Shown piece by piece: positions 1-7,930 of a stretch of 13,491 nucleotides of DNA. The first letter of the stretch is position 1; each line of letters begins with the position of its first letter. Source of the stretch: Zopfochytrium polystomum (taxonomy: Eukaryota > Chytridiomycota > Chytridiomycetes > Chytridiales > Chytridiaceae); the NCBI GenBank assembly GCA_025765615.1, contig JAIVFJ010000714.1:1-13491 (forward strand). Reading direction: 5' to 3'. Below the pieces are notes generated by a model. The model was not told the DNA's origin. It worked only from the letters and a program-made list of their open reading frames with translations, and made no database searches. The translations under genes and the position numbers were made by a program.

Positions 1-35
1 ACTACTAAACAAGGCTTTGCGGGTAAACTGTTTTC

Positions 36-49
36 CTAATTGCAATTAG
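36..49. repeat. 14-bp perfect palindrome in the repeat leader
   Basis: CTAATTGCAATTAG equals its own reverse complement. Related but imperfect versions occur at the matching place in copy 2 (about 2526-2538) and before other modules (about 1218, 3148 and 3589). A G-run of about 12 follows at 52-63. Function is unknown. Confidence 0.8.
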
Positions 50-169
50 TGAGGGGGGGGGGGTCTAACTTTTTGTCTTTGGTGCCCAATCAAAACTCGG
101 CGGAAAAATCGAAAATCGGCGGAATCGGCGAAAATCCAAAAGGAAGGAGCTCAATGCGTTGTCTGTGTC

Positions 170-561
<392 letters not shown>

Positions 562-562
<1 letters not shown>

Positions 563-825
563 TGGCGGGTGAAGGCGAGTGTGTGGTTGCGCTCTGCACA
601 AATGCGACCACAAGGTGGGCGATGACGACGACCTTTGGCCATCGTCACTGCAAGGAGCAGCATCAGCAGGTTCTCCATCTCTTTCCCTTCTTTCTGTGTA
701 CATTTTCGAATGGTGGACTTGCTTGCCCAAGGACAGCCTTACAGCCTCTGTTGCTGCAAAGCAGCAGTCAGCAGACGTCCTTTGGTATTCATTTCCATCT
801 CTTCCTCTCTATGAACACTATTTTT
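562..825. other. Insert specific to repeat copy 1, possible captured fragment
   Basis: This stretch has ordinary base composition and sits between the CT tract and the module preamble. In copy 2 the CT tract runs straight into the preamble, so it is either an insertion in copy 1 or a deletion in copy 2. One plus-strand frame from 579 begins with a Cys/His cluster (CGCALHKCDH) followed by DDDD. That could be a scrap of a gene, but it has no convincing start, length or family. No confident gene is seen. Confidence 0.4.
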
Positions 826-845
826 TTTCTTTGGCGCCCAGTTGA

Positions 846-1150
846 AAATGCAGTGGGCAAAATTCCAAAAGGAAGTCAACCAGCTGTCTGTCTATCTGAG
901 TGGAAGTCAACAGGTTGTCTGTCCACCTCCCTGTCTCTGAGTCTGGGAGTGGCACCCAACAGGCAATCAACGGGGTTGTCTGTCTTGCCTCTCTGTTTTT
1001 CTGGCTCTGAATGTTGGCTGTAGATGGAAAAGGAATAACATTGTCCTGCAATCTCTCACTCTCTCCTGTCTTTTCAAGCAGGGGGGTTGAGGGGGGGCAG
1101 CAGCCCCCCCCCACTGGGGGGCTCAGGGGGCGGGAGCCCCCTGACTCAAA
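846..1150 (+). repeat. Hairpin-ended module M1 (alpha subtype)
   Basis: Module beginning near AGTGGGCAAAATTCC. It carries several degenerate copies of a GTCAACRGGTTGTCTGTC motif, then the alpha signature (GGCTGTAGATGGAAAAGG), a CT-rich stretch and two GC hairpins. Hairpin a is GGGGGGGC (1091-1098), loop AGCA, GCCCCCCC (1103-1110). Hairpin b is TCAGGGGGC (1123-1131), loop GGGA, GCCCCCTGA (1136-1144). A short A-run follows. The G-runs could alternatively form a quadruplex. Confidence 0.8.
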
Positions 1151-1330
1151 AAAAAACAACGCAGGCCTCTCTCTCATTCTCTCACTCTCTCTCTCTGTCC
1201 ACCATGTAAACCCATTTTCTAAGTGCAATAGTGGAGTAGGGGGGACAGGTGTGGGTTAATGTTTTTTCTTTTGTGCCCAATCGGAACAGAGTGGCAAAAT
1301 CAACCACTCTAAAGAAAACAAGGCTTTGCA

Positions 1331-1625
1331 GAGTGGCAAAATTCAAAAGGAAGTCAACAGGCTGTCTGTTTATCTGAGTGGAAGTCAACAGGTTGTCTGT
1401 CTTCCTCCCTCCCTGTCCTCTGAGTCTGAGACTGGCAGTCAAAGGGCAGCAGTCAACGGGTTGTCTGCCTTGCTCTCTGTCTGACTCTGTATGTTGGCTG
1501 TTGATGGAAAAGGAATAAAATTGTCTGCAATCTCTCACTCTATCTCTGTCTCTTTCATGCTGGGGGGTTGAAGGGGGAAGCAGCACCCACTGGGGGGCTC
1601 AGGGGGCAGGCCCCCTGACTCAATA
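1331..1625 (+). repeat. Hairpin-ended module M2 (alpha subtype)
   Basis: Same layout as M1: AGTGGCAAAATTCAAAAGG start, repeated GTCAACRGG motifs, the signature TTGGCTGTTGATGGAAAAGG, then the GC region. Hairpin a is degraded. Hairpin b keeps its stem, TCAGGGGG (1599-1606) with CCCCCTGA (1611-1618), but the loop is CAGG rather than GGGA. It is preceded by the AAAGAAAACAAGGCTTTGC leader fragment (1311-1329). Confidence 0.8.
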
Positions 1626-1791
1626 AAAAGTTTGTTCTCCCTCTCTCCTCTCTGTTTCTCTGACTCCCCCTTTATCTTCTTCAGCTCTTGGCTGTCTGAT
1701 TCACTGTCTGCTCTGTCTTTCTGTCTTCTGTCTGTCTTTTGCTCTGTTGGTCTTTCAGTCCTTTATGACTGTCTCACTGCCAGGGGAGGTT

Positions 1792-1792
<1 letters not shown>

Positions 1793-1866
<74 letters not shown>
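1793..1866 (+). repeat. Compound (CA)n(CT)n microsatellite
   Basis: About 15 CA repeats run directly into about 22 CT repeats. It lies in a block of about 330 bp present only in copy 1, between M2 and the CCATACAGAG block. The rest of 1626-1956 is CT-rich low-complexity sequence. Confidence 0.95.
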
Positions 1867-1870
<4 letters not shown>

Positions 1871-2077
1871 TTTGTTTGCATTACAAACGCTGTGTTCCAC
1901 TTAAGTGGACCACAGTGGGCATCAGTGTCCCAAACACAGTGTGAATATTCGCCAACCCATACAGAGAAGCATGGGGTGGCTGAACCGAACTAAAATACTA
2001 TTTCTGCTTATGAGTTTGCAAAATCAACTGGGCTGTGTTCTATCATTCAATGATTTGTAACTCTCTCACTCTCTGAA

Positions 2078-2356
2078 AGTGGTAGTGAAATTCAAAAAGG
2101 AAGGAAGTCAACAAGCTGCCTGTCTATTTGAGTGAAGTCAACGGGTTGTCTGTCTACCTTCCTTCCTGTTTTGAGTCTGGGAGTGGCAGTCCACAGGCAG
2201 TCAACGGGTTGTCTGTCATCCTCTATGTCTCTGACTCTGGCTATTGGGCTGTTGGTGAACAAGTTCTCAAATCAGCTTTGACCTCTCTCTTTTGGGGGGG
2301 GTTGAGGGGCATCAGCCCCCCCAACAAGGGCTCAGGGGTTCCTACCCCCTGACTCG
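2078..2356 (+). repeat. Hairpin-ended module M3 (beta subtype)
   Basis: Shares the GTCAACGGGTTGTCTGTC motifs with alpha modules but has a different right half (GGCTGTTGGTGAACAAGTTC, then ACCTCTCTCTTTTG). Hairpin a is GGGGC (2306-2310), loop ATCA, GCCCC (2315-2319). Hairpin b is TCAGGGG (2332-2338) with CCCCTGA (2346-2352) and a 7-nt loop. It is followed by GACTCGAAAC and the unit tail, as in M7. Confidence 0.8.
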
Positions 2357-2639
2357 AAACATATTCCCCTATCCCTCTACATGGCCTGCCACTGCATTGT
2401 GGACTGCCACACTCTTCAGTATCTTCTTTTTTCCTACTTTTTTTGGGTAGAATTCCTTTTTAGTCAACGGGCATCCCCTAGTCAATCTACTAAAGAAAAC
2501 AAGGCTTTGCGGGTAAACTGTTTTCGAATTGCAATTAGAAAACCTCTCTAATTTTTTGTCTTTGGTGCCCAATCAAAACTCGGCGGAAAAATTCCGAAAA
2601 GGAAGGAGCTCAATGCGTTGTCTTTGTCTAACGATTATC

Positions 2640-3016
2640 TGTCTGGCTCTCTGTCCCTCTCCCTGTCTCTCTCTCTCCTCCTGTCTCTCTCAGTCTTCTC
2701 CTTCTCTCCTTTCTCTCTGTCTCTCTCTCGCTCTCGCTCTCTCTTGTCTGTCTCTCCATCTCTTCGCTCTGTCGCTCTCTCTCCTCTGACAGACTGACAG
2801 ACAGAGTCTGTCTGTCTCTGTCCTCCTCTCTGTCTGTCTGTCTCTCTCCACTCTGTTTCTCTCTCCTGCTCTCTCTTTGCGTGTCTGTCTGTCTCCCCGT
2901 GTATCTTCTATCTCTCACTCCTCCCTCTCTGTCTCTCTCCTCTCTCTTTCTCTCTCTCTCTCACTCTCTCTCTCTCTCTCTCTCTCTCGACTGACAGTCA
3001 GAGGGCTGTCTGTCTC

Positions 3017-3055
<39 letters not shown>

Positions 3056-3140
3056 CTCTCTCTCACACCCTCTCTCTCTCTCTCTCTCTCTTCTCTCTCC
3101 TGTCTCTTTCTCTCTCTCTCTCTCTTTCCCTCTCTCCTTT
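2640..3140 (+). repeat. CT / CTGT microsatellite tract, copy 2
   Basis: Homologous in position to 170-562. It is mostly (CT)n and (CTGT)n, with a short GACAGACTGACAGACAG island near 2787-2805 in which the complementary strand of the repeat appears, and a (CTGT)n run near 3019-3052. Open frames here are repeat translations. Confidence 0.95.
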
Positions 3141-3209
3141 CAGTTTTCTAATTGTAATAGTGGAGTGGCAAGGTGAGGGTTTTTTTGTTCTTTGGCGCCC
3201 AATTTGAAA

Positions 3210-3520
3210 TGCAGTGGCGAAATTCAAAAAAGAAAGTCAACAGGACGTTGTCCTGGCTATCGGAGGTGGAAGTCAACAGGTTGTTTTGTCGACCTCCTCC
3301 GTCTCTGAGTCTTGGAGTGGCAGTCAACAGGCAGTCAACGGTTGGTTCTGTCTCACTTCTCTGGCTGTTGGACTCGGTTTGGGGGGCTGTTGATGGAAAG
3401 GAGAATATATTGTCTGCAATTTCTAACTCTCTTTCTGTCTCTTTCAAGCAGGTGGGTTGAGGGGGGGCAGCAGCCCCCCCCAACCGGGGGGCTCAGGGGG
3501 CGGGAGCCCCCTGACTCAAA
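3210..3520 (+). repeat. Hairpin-ended module M4 (alpha subtype)
   Basis: Counterpart of M1 in copy 2. Both hairpins are identical to those of M1: GGGGGGGC (3461-3468) / AGCA / GCCCCCCC (3473-3480), and TCAGGGGGC (3493-3501) / GGGA / GCCCCCTGA (3506-3514). The same A-run and ACAAC follow. The body is diverged relative to M1, so the hairpins are better preserved than the module body. Confidence 0.8.
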
Positions 3521-3656
3521 AAAAAACAACCAGCCTCTCTCTCTATCTCACTCACACACTCTCTCTGTCCACTATGTAAACCCCGTTTCTAATTGCAATA
3601 GTGGAGTAGGGGGGACGGTGTGGGTTAATAGTTTTTCTTTAGTGCCTAATCGAAAC

Positions 3657-3868
3657 GCGTGGCAAACTTCAAAAGGAAGTCAACGGGCTGTCTGTTTATT
3701 CTGAGTGGAAGTCAACGGGTTGTCTGTCTACCTCCCTCACTGACTCTGAGTCTGAGACTGGCAGCTGTTGGTGGACAAGTTATCAAATCATCTGCGACCT
3801 CTCTCTTTTGAGTGGGGGGGTTGAGGGGCATCAGCCCCCTCACAGGGGCTCAGGGGGTTCGTAGGGGG
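3657..3868 (+). repeat. Chimeric module M5 (alpha left, beta right)
   Basis: Left half matches M2 and M6 (AAAAGGAAGTCAACGGGCTG through GAGACTGGCAG). At about 3763 it jumps to the beta right half (CTGTTGGTGGACAAGTTATC), skipping the middle motifs. Hairpin a is TGAGGGGC (3822-3829), loop ATCA, GCCCCCTCA (3834-3842, one bulged C). Hairpin b has only its left arm: the sequence runs from CTCAGGGGGTTCGTA straight into the GGGGGGACAGTGTGGG preamble of the next module. This is best explained by recombination between module copies. Confidence 0.7.
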
Positions 3869-3954
3869 GACAGTGTGGGTTTAAGGTTTTTTTTATAGTG
3901 CCTAATCGAAACGGAGTGGCAAAATCAATACACTCAAGAAAACAAGGCTTTGCA

Positions 3955-4232
3955 GAGTGGCAAAATTCAAAAGGAAGTCAACGGCTGTCTGTTTATCTGA
4001 GTGGAAGTCAAGGGGTTGTCTGTCTACCTCCCTCCCTGTCTCTTTGACTGGCAGTCAAAGGGCAGTCAACGGGTTGTCTGTCTTGCTCTCTGTCTCTGAC
4101 TCTGTATGTTGGCTGTTGATGGAAAAGGAATAAAATTGTCTGCAATCTCTCACTCTATCTCTGTCTCTATCAAGCTGGGGGGGTTGAAGGGGAAGGCATC
4201 CCCCACTGGGGGGCCTCAGGGGCGGGAGCCTC
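3955..4232 (+). repeat. Hairpin-ended module M6 (alpha subtype, truncated hairpin)
   Basis: Close relative of M2, with the same leader fragment upstream (3935-3953) and the signature TTGGCTGTTGATGGAAAAGG. The GC region has lost much of its symmetry. Hairpin b stops after the GGGGCGGGAGCC part and joins directly to CCATACAGAGAAGC, a junction that in copy 1 is separated by about 330 bp of microsatellite. Confidence 0.7.
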
Positions 4233-4356
4233 CATACAGAGAAGCGTGATGTGGCCTGAACCCCGCCCCCCACCAAACTAAAATACTATTTCTGCTTATA
4301 ATTTGCAAAGTCAACGGGCTGTTGTTTCTATATTCAAGGATTTTGTCACTCTCTGA

Positions 4357-4626
4357 AAGTGGCAGGGAAATTCAAAAAGGAAGGAAGTCAACAAGCTGTC
4401 TGTCTATCTGAGTGGAAGTCAAAGGGTTGTCTACCTCCCTCCCTGTCTCTGAGTCTGGGAGTGGCAGTCAACGGGCAGTACAACGGGTTTCTTCTGTCAT
4501 CCTCTATGTCTCTGATTCTGGCTATTGGGCTGTAGTGGACAAGTTATCAAATCAGCTGCAACCTCTCTCTTTTGTGAGTGGGGGGGGTATGAGCGGCGTC
4601 AGTCCCCCCACAACCCCCCTGACTCG
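4357..4626 (+). repeat. Hairpin-ended module M7 (beta subtype, decayed hairpins)
   Basis: Counterpart of M3 in copy 2, with the same CTCTGAAAGTGGCAG entry, AAAAAGGAAGGAAGTCAAC, the GACAAGTTATCAAATCAGC right half, and the GACTCGAAAACA exit. The hairpins have largely collapsed: G-run and C-runs remain near 4580-4618, but the perfect stems of M1 and M4 are gone. Confidence 0.75.
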
Positions 4627-4768
4627 AAAACAATTTTCCCTCATCCTTACATGGCGTGCCACTGCATCATTGTGGACTGCCACACTCTTCAGTATCTTCT
4701 TTTTTTTTCTCCTTTTTTTTGGGGGGAAGGATTGTTTACAAGTCAACGGGCATCCCCTAGTAAATATA

Positions 4769-5161
4769 TAACCGTGATCCGTGGTCTGAGCCCGCCCTCG
4801 ATCCTCCGACGTAAATACTGTAATATCTGCAGACAGAGCGCATGTAAAGAAACCAGTGGGAGTGTCCCCCCCCACGGCAAAACTGGCCAGGCAGCAAGTC
4901 CACTCGGTGCGCATGTCCATTGTCCACCCTTCTCCGCCCACTGCTTCTCGCTCTGTCTGTCTGTCTCCATGTCTGTGACGCACACAAGGACCGACTGGGT
5001 TCTGGAAAAACGAAGAGAAAAAAAGAAAAAAAAAAAAAAAAAAAGAAAAAAAAAAGCCCTTCGCTGCGCGGATTTGGGTTCCTCCAATTCCCCCCTTTTT
5101 TCGGTCCGAAAGATACCTGTCTGCTGGGCGCTCCCTTGAACTGTGAAGAGAAGAAAGCAGA
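4769..5161. other. Non-repeat spacer with A-rich tract
   Basis: Sequence to the right of the tandem array. It shows no convincing gene on either strand. Its most obvious element is an almost pure A tract with occasional G at about 5018-5055. That could be a slippage-prone tract or the remains of a retroposed poly(A) tail, but no source gene or target-site duplication is visible. Confidence 0.6.
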
Positions 5162-5332
5162 ATGTCCGAGTGCCGAATCAAGCGCCTGATCAATGGCCGC
5201 ACCGCCAGTCGGACTGACAGTTTTCGTCTCGTCGCTGACGAGGACGCACCCCCAAAGCAGGCAACCCCATCAAGCCAACAAATTAGCAGAGCGCCTGCGA
5301 GCCCTGGGCTGGGGCTGGGCTGGGCTGTCTAG
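5162..5332 (+). CDS. Weak candidate: 56-codon ORF or first exon
   Basis: An ATG at 5162 opens a 56-codon frame ending in TAG at 5330-5332. The product starts MSECRIKRLINGRTASRTD, continues with FRLVADEDAPPKQATPSSQQ, and ends in a short Gly/Leu run. The composition (mixed charged, polar and Pro residues) is more protein-like than neighbouring frames. There is no signal peptide, no membrane segment, no family I recognise, and no second exon I can define. It could be the first exon of a gene continuing past an intron, a very small gene, or chance. Confidence 0.22.
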   Translation: MSECRIKRLINGRTASRTDSFRLVADEDAPPKQATPSSQQISRAPASPGLGLGWAV

Positions 5333-6368
5333 CTACTACATAGTCAGGACGAGGTCGGGTTGGGCTGTGAGAATGCGTCTGGTGGCTTGTTGTCGGGAAC
5401 TGAGCCGCCGTGAGGAAAGGAGGCGAAGCAGCTTTTTGTCCTCTGGTGGCTGAACGTGCACGGTACAGAAAGGTTTTCCGGAAGTTGAACCACTTTCCGC
5501 CCAACAGACGGAGCTGACAGTCCGTCTGTCAAGTGATGCGCGCGGACGCACACACACACAACACACACACCAACAAACATCGCGTACAGAAGCGTTTGGG
5601 TGTTGGTGGGCGGGCGGTGGCAGGCGATGCTGGTGGGTAGTTGTTGAGCGAAAGCATGACACGAGAGATAAAAGAGATTGACCTGGCTGAGACTGTCTTC
5701 TGTCTCCTTCGCTGTCTCCTTTGGATGATGAGATGGTCAGGCTCTGTCGTTGCACGATGTTTGACCCCCATCGCTGGACAACAACAGACCACGCACTCTC
5801 ACAGAAGCCCACGCTGCGAACACACCACCAACACCGAGTCCAGGGCCGCAAAATGAGGGGGCGCCGGACGGGTCCTGGCTTAGTCTATAGAGAAAGAGAG
5901 TTACCCAGAAAAAGGCTCGCCCGCTACCAGCAACACGGAACACGGAACAACCAACCGCACAAACCACAAACCACAAACGAATACCACTACCACTACACAC
6001 ACAGGCATCTCTTCGCACAACACAAACACGCATCCATAAAGAACCGAATACAGAGAACAGCGCGCAATCACCACAACGGGTGAAAAGAAAAAGAACCGCG
6101 AGAGAACAGGATCAGTGGCAAAAAGAAGAACAAGGGTGATCAGTAGGGGTTGCGGGCAGAAGGGCGACGGGGTTAGGAGGTGACAGAAAACCAGCAAAAA
6201 ACCAGAAACCGTCAGGCACACAGTCCACACAAGTGATGTCCAAAAGAAAGACGCAACAGCAAAGGAGGGATCATGGATTGCGAGGAAGGACAGAATGGGC
6301 ATGCATCGTCCAAGGACCAACAACAGAGGTGCCCAAACAGGGACCTCAGCCTTCGTTCATTGCAGCTT
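5333..6368. other. Intergenic stretch, AC-rich towards the right
   Basis: About 1 kb with no gene I can support. It contains a short AC repeat (about 5548-5571) and an AC-rich stretch (about 5920-6070). Open frames read hydrophobic or Val/Cys-rich on the minus strand simply because of the AC bias. The right part (below 6369) should include the 3' untranslated region of the minus-strand gene at 6369-6671; no clear AATAAA signal was seen. Confidence 0.6.
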
Positions 6369-6671
6369 TCACAGGAAGAGAGCAGCGACACCGGCAGCGG
6401 CGGCAACGAACGCGACTGAGGCGCCCGACACCTTGGCGTCGGCAGCGCTGTAGTAGAGCGAGTCGTTCTTGGCCGAAGCGGACTTCACGGTGGAGGGAGC
6501 GTCGTAGCCACCGCCGTAGGCGGGGGACGACGAGGCGGCGACGTACTCGGTCTCGGTCTCGTAGTAGACGTCCGTGGTGGGGGCCGCGGGGGCAGAGGCG
6601 CCAGACTCCTTGGCGTAGTCGGCAGCGACGGCAGAGGCGAAGAAGGCAACGACGGCGAGCTTGGCGAACAT
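6369..6671 (-). CDS. Small secreted GPI-anchored cell-surface protein
   Basis: A complete 100-residue protein. Residues 1-17 (MFAKLAVVAFFASAVAA) form a textbook signal peptide, with cleavage expected just before DYAKES. The mature part is Ala/Ser/Tyr-rich and contains an acidic aromatic Thr patch (TTDVYYETETEYV, about 32-44), a pattern common in fungal wall-linked proteins. The C-terminus (VSGASVAFVAAAAGVAALFL) is a small-residue site followed by a hydrophobic tail ending at the stop, as in a GPI-attachment signal; the omega site is probably a Ser, Gly or Ala near residues 82-84. It has no Cys and no recognised enzymatic domain. A promoter with TATA and CCAAT elements lies about 120 bp upstream, and the leader just before the ATG is A/C-rich. 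The role is inferred as a cell-wall or plasma-membrane surface protein; the exact family is not recognised. Confidence 0.8.
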   Translation of the reverse strand: MFAKLAVVAFFASAVAADYAKESGASAPAAPTTDVYYETETEYVAASSSPAYGGGYDAPSTVKSASAKNDSLYYSAADAKVSGASVAFVAAAAGVAALFL

Positions 6672-6789
6672 CTTCAGTGTGTTTTGATTCTGATGGGGTT
6701 GGTTGGGCTGGTTTTGTTTAAAAGTCTAGGGTGGTCTAGCGGGGATTCTCTTGTTTCTCAGTTTCCCTTTCCCGAAGACCGACCGACCG

Positions 6790-6807
6790 TATTTATATAC
6801 GCCCAAT
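6790..6807 (-). promoter_or_regulatory. TATA box and inverted CCAAT box
   Basis: On the minus strand the sequence reads ATTGG (6803-6807), then TATATAAATA (6790-6799), about 120 bp before the start codon at 6671. The leader just before the start is A/C-rich (CAGAATCAAAACACACTGAAG ends at the ATG), which is typical of well-expressed fungal genes. CCAAT directly beside TATA suggests regulated or strong transcription. The transcription start, presumably near 6760, is inferred. Confidence 0.65.
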
Positions 6808-7070
6808 CAGCGCATGTCTGTCTGTCTTTGGAAGAGAAGTAAAAATTCGAAAAAGGATATATAAAACGAGAAAATAAGGAGGAGTGATTCGGCGATTGGG
6901 CCGGATAACAAAAACACAACAGAGAGAAACAAAAACAGCAAGGCAAGTTTTAATGGCAACACAGACATTCAAAGAGGCATCAGCAAACAGACAAGCATGT
7001 TTTGGGCCTGACAAGGAAACACCCAAAAAAGGAAGAAAAATTTTTGAGAAGAAACAAGAGCATACCTTAC

Positions 7071-7084
7071 CTTGTCATGACAAG
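7071..7084. promoter_or_regulatory. Perfect 14-bp palindrome between divergent genes
   Basis: CTTGTCATGACAAG is identical to its reverse complement and lies in the non-coding interval shared by the minus-strand GPI-protein gene and the plus-strand membrane-protein gene. A half-site-like CCTGTCA follows at once (7087-7093). Such symmetry suits a dimeric transcription factor, but no specific factor can be named. An AAAAATTTTT run lies nearby at 7036-7045. Elsewhere in 6810-7230 I see only AT/purine-rich non-coding sequence. Confidence 0.4.
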
Positions 7085-7230
7085 TTCCTGTCAATGTTGA
7101 ACCACGCAACCTGTGTGGTTTGATTGATTTTCAAAGTTGGTTTCCTTGTTTGGAAGTACAAAGAAACATTGTCGCCTCTGTCTGCCTCTCGCCCTTTGCC
7201 CCTCTCTCTGATCCAGCCGCAGAGCAACCA

Positions 7231-7930
7231 ACCAATGGTGCGGGCGGTGGGGCCGGCGGCGCCTCCAGCAGCGGCCACTACCTGCGCCGCGGAAAGCAGA
7301 GGATGTCGACGGCGACGACGAGCTGATGGTAGCGGCGCAGAGTGCGAAGGGCGGAGTCGACCGTGTTGCTGGCACCCAGTGTTGGTCTGCAGCATCGGTT
7401 CTCGTCGTCCGCCGACGGGCCAGTGTCTCTGCTCGCGTCTCCGGCAGTACCAACGGCCGTTGTGGCTGCGGCTGGGCACCTTCGGTTGGTGCCGCCTCCT
7501 TTTTGCTGCGGCCACTTTGTCGTCACCGTTCACAGTGGCATCGGGTCAGCAGCGCGCAACACCGCAACGAACCGCTCCAAACCACTCGACTCCTATGCCG
7601 CTGCGACCTTCGAAGCTTGCAAGCCTACTTCGCTTCGGACGCACCGCGTCAGTGTTGCCCAGGCGCGGTCTGCCCAGGGAATTGCTCCTGTGTCCGCAGG
7701 AACGTGGAAGTTACACCTGGCGAATCCTCATGCCGCCAGCTTCGAAGATATTCTCCTTCACCAACGCCTTCCACCCCTTCCACTTTTCCCACGGACAAGA
7801 GATCCCCTTCACTGCCTTCGCCGATCTTAGGGCAGAGTCTTTTTCTGTCTCCCGCTCGCCTCAAGGCACAACTATCAAATTGTTCCCTCGAGCCTCAGAT
7901 ACATGCAATCGATAGTGCCGTACCACCCAC
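7231..7930. other. Unresolved 5' region of the membrane-protein gene
   Basis: This interval is open in several frames on both strands, with G/C enriched at every third position. One plus-strand phase (from about 7342) and one minus-strand phase (about 7526 down to 7278, containing SALRTLRRYHQLVVAVDILC) both look partly protein-like. An ATG at 7235 sits in a good context (ACCAATGG), and another at 7903 opens a 54-codon frame starting MQSIVPYHPRFNSKQLHLD. The right part (7740-7900) is pyrimidine-rich, like a leader. GTTTCAACAG at 7931-7940 is a possible 3' splice site. I cannot choose between a leader with an intron, a separate small gene, and the long frame itself. Confidence 0.4.

Larger units (their letters stand above)
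2491..4768 (+). repeat. Composite long tandem repeat, copy 2
   Basis: Second copy of the unit at 1-2490. It shares the leader, the CT/CTGT microsatellite (2640-3140), alpha modules M4 and M6, the CCATACAGAGAAGC block (4232-4245), beta module M7 and the tail AGTCAACGGGCATCCCCTAG (4740-4759). It differs in three ways: it lacks the 562-825 insert, it lacks the CA/CT microsatellite block between the last alpha module and the CCATACAG block, and it has an additional chimeric module (M5). Similarity to copy 1 stops just after CCCCTAGTAAAT, where copy 1 runs into a new unit and copy 2 runs into unrelated sequence. That sets the right edge of the array near 4768. Confidence 0.85.

Noticed and set aside
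832..840. TGGCGCCCA and TGGTGCCCAATC motifs (also near 80, 2562 and 3193) resembling a retroelement primer-binding site
   Set aside because: No long terminal repeats, polypurine tract or reverse transcriptase frame accompany them; the resemblance covers only 8-9 bases and they are part of the module preamble.
4552..5202. Minus-strand 216-codon frame across the array edge
   Set aside because: It crosses the repeat boundary and the A-rich tract (a Phe run in translation), with no consistent composition or domain.
5901..6323. Minus-strand 140-codon hydrophobic frame that looks multi-membrane-spanning
   Set aside because: The hydrophobicity comes from AC-rich plus-strand sequence read as Val/Leu/Cys, and it lies in the expected 3' flank of the GPI-protein gene.
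6233..6721. Plus-strand 162-codon Arg-rich frame
   Set aside because: It is antisense to the well-supported GPI-anchored protein gene; the Arg richness is a shadow of its Ala/Ser codons.
6793..7026. Minus-strand 77-codon frame upstream of the GPI-protein gene
   Set aside because: It overlaps the TATA/CCAAT promoter and has no recognisable features.
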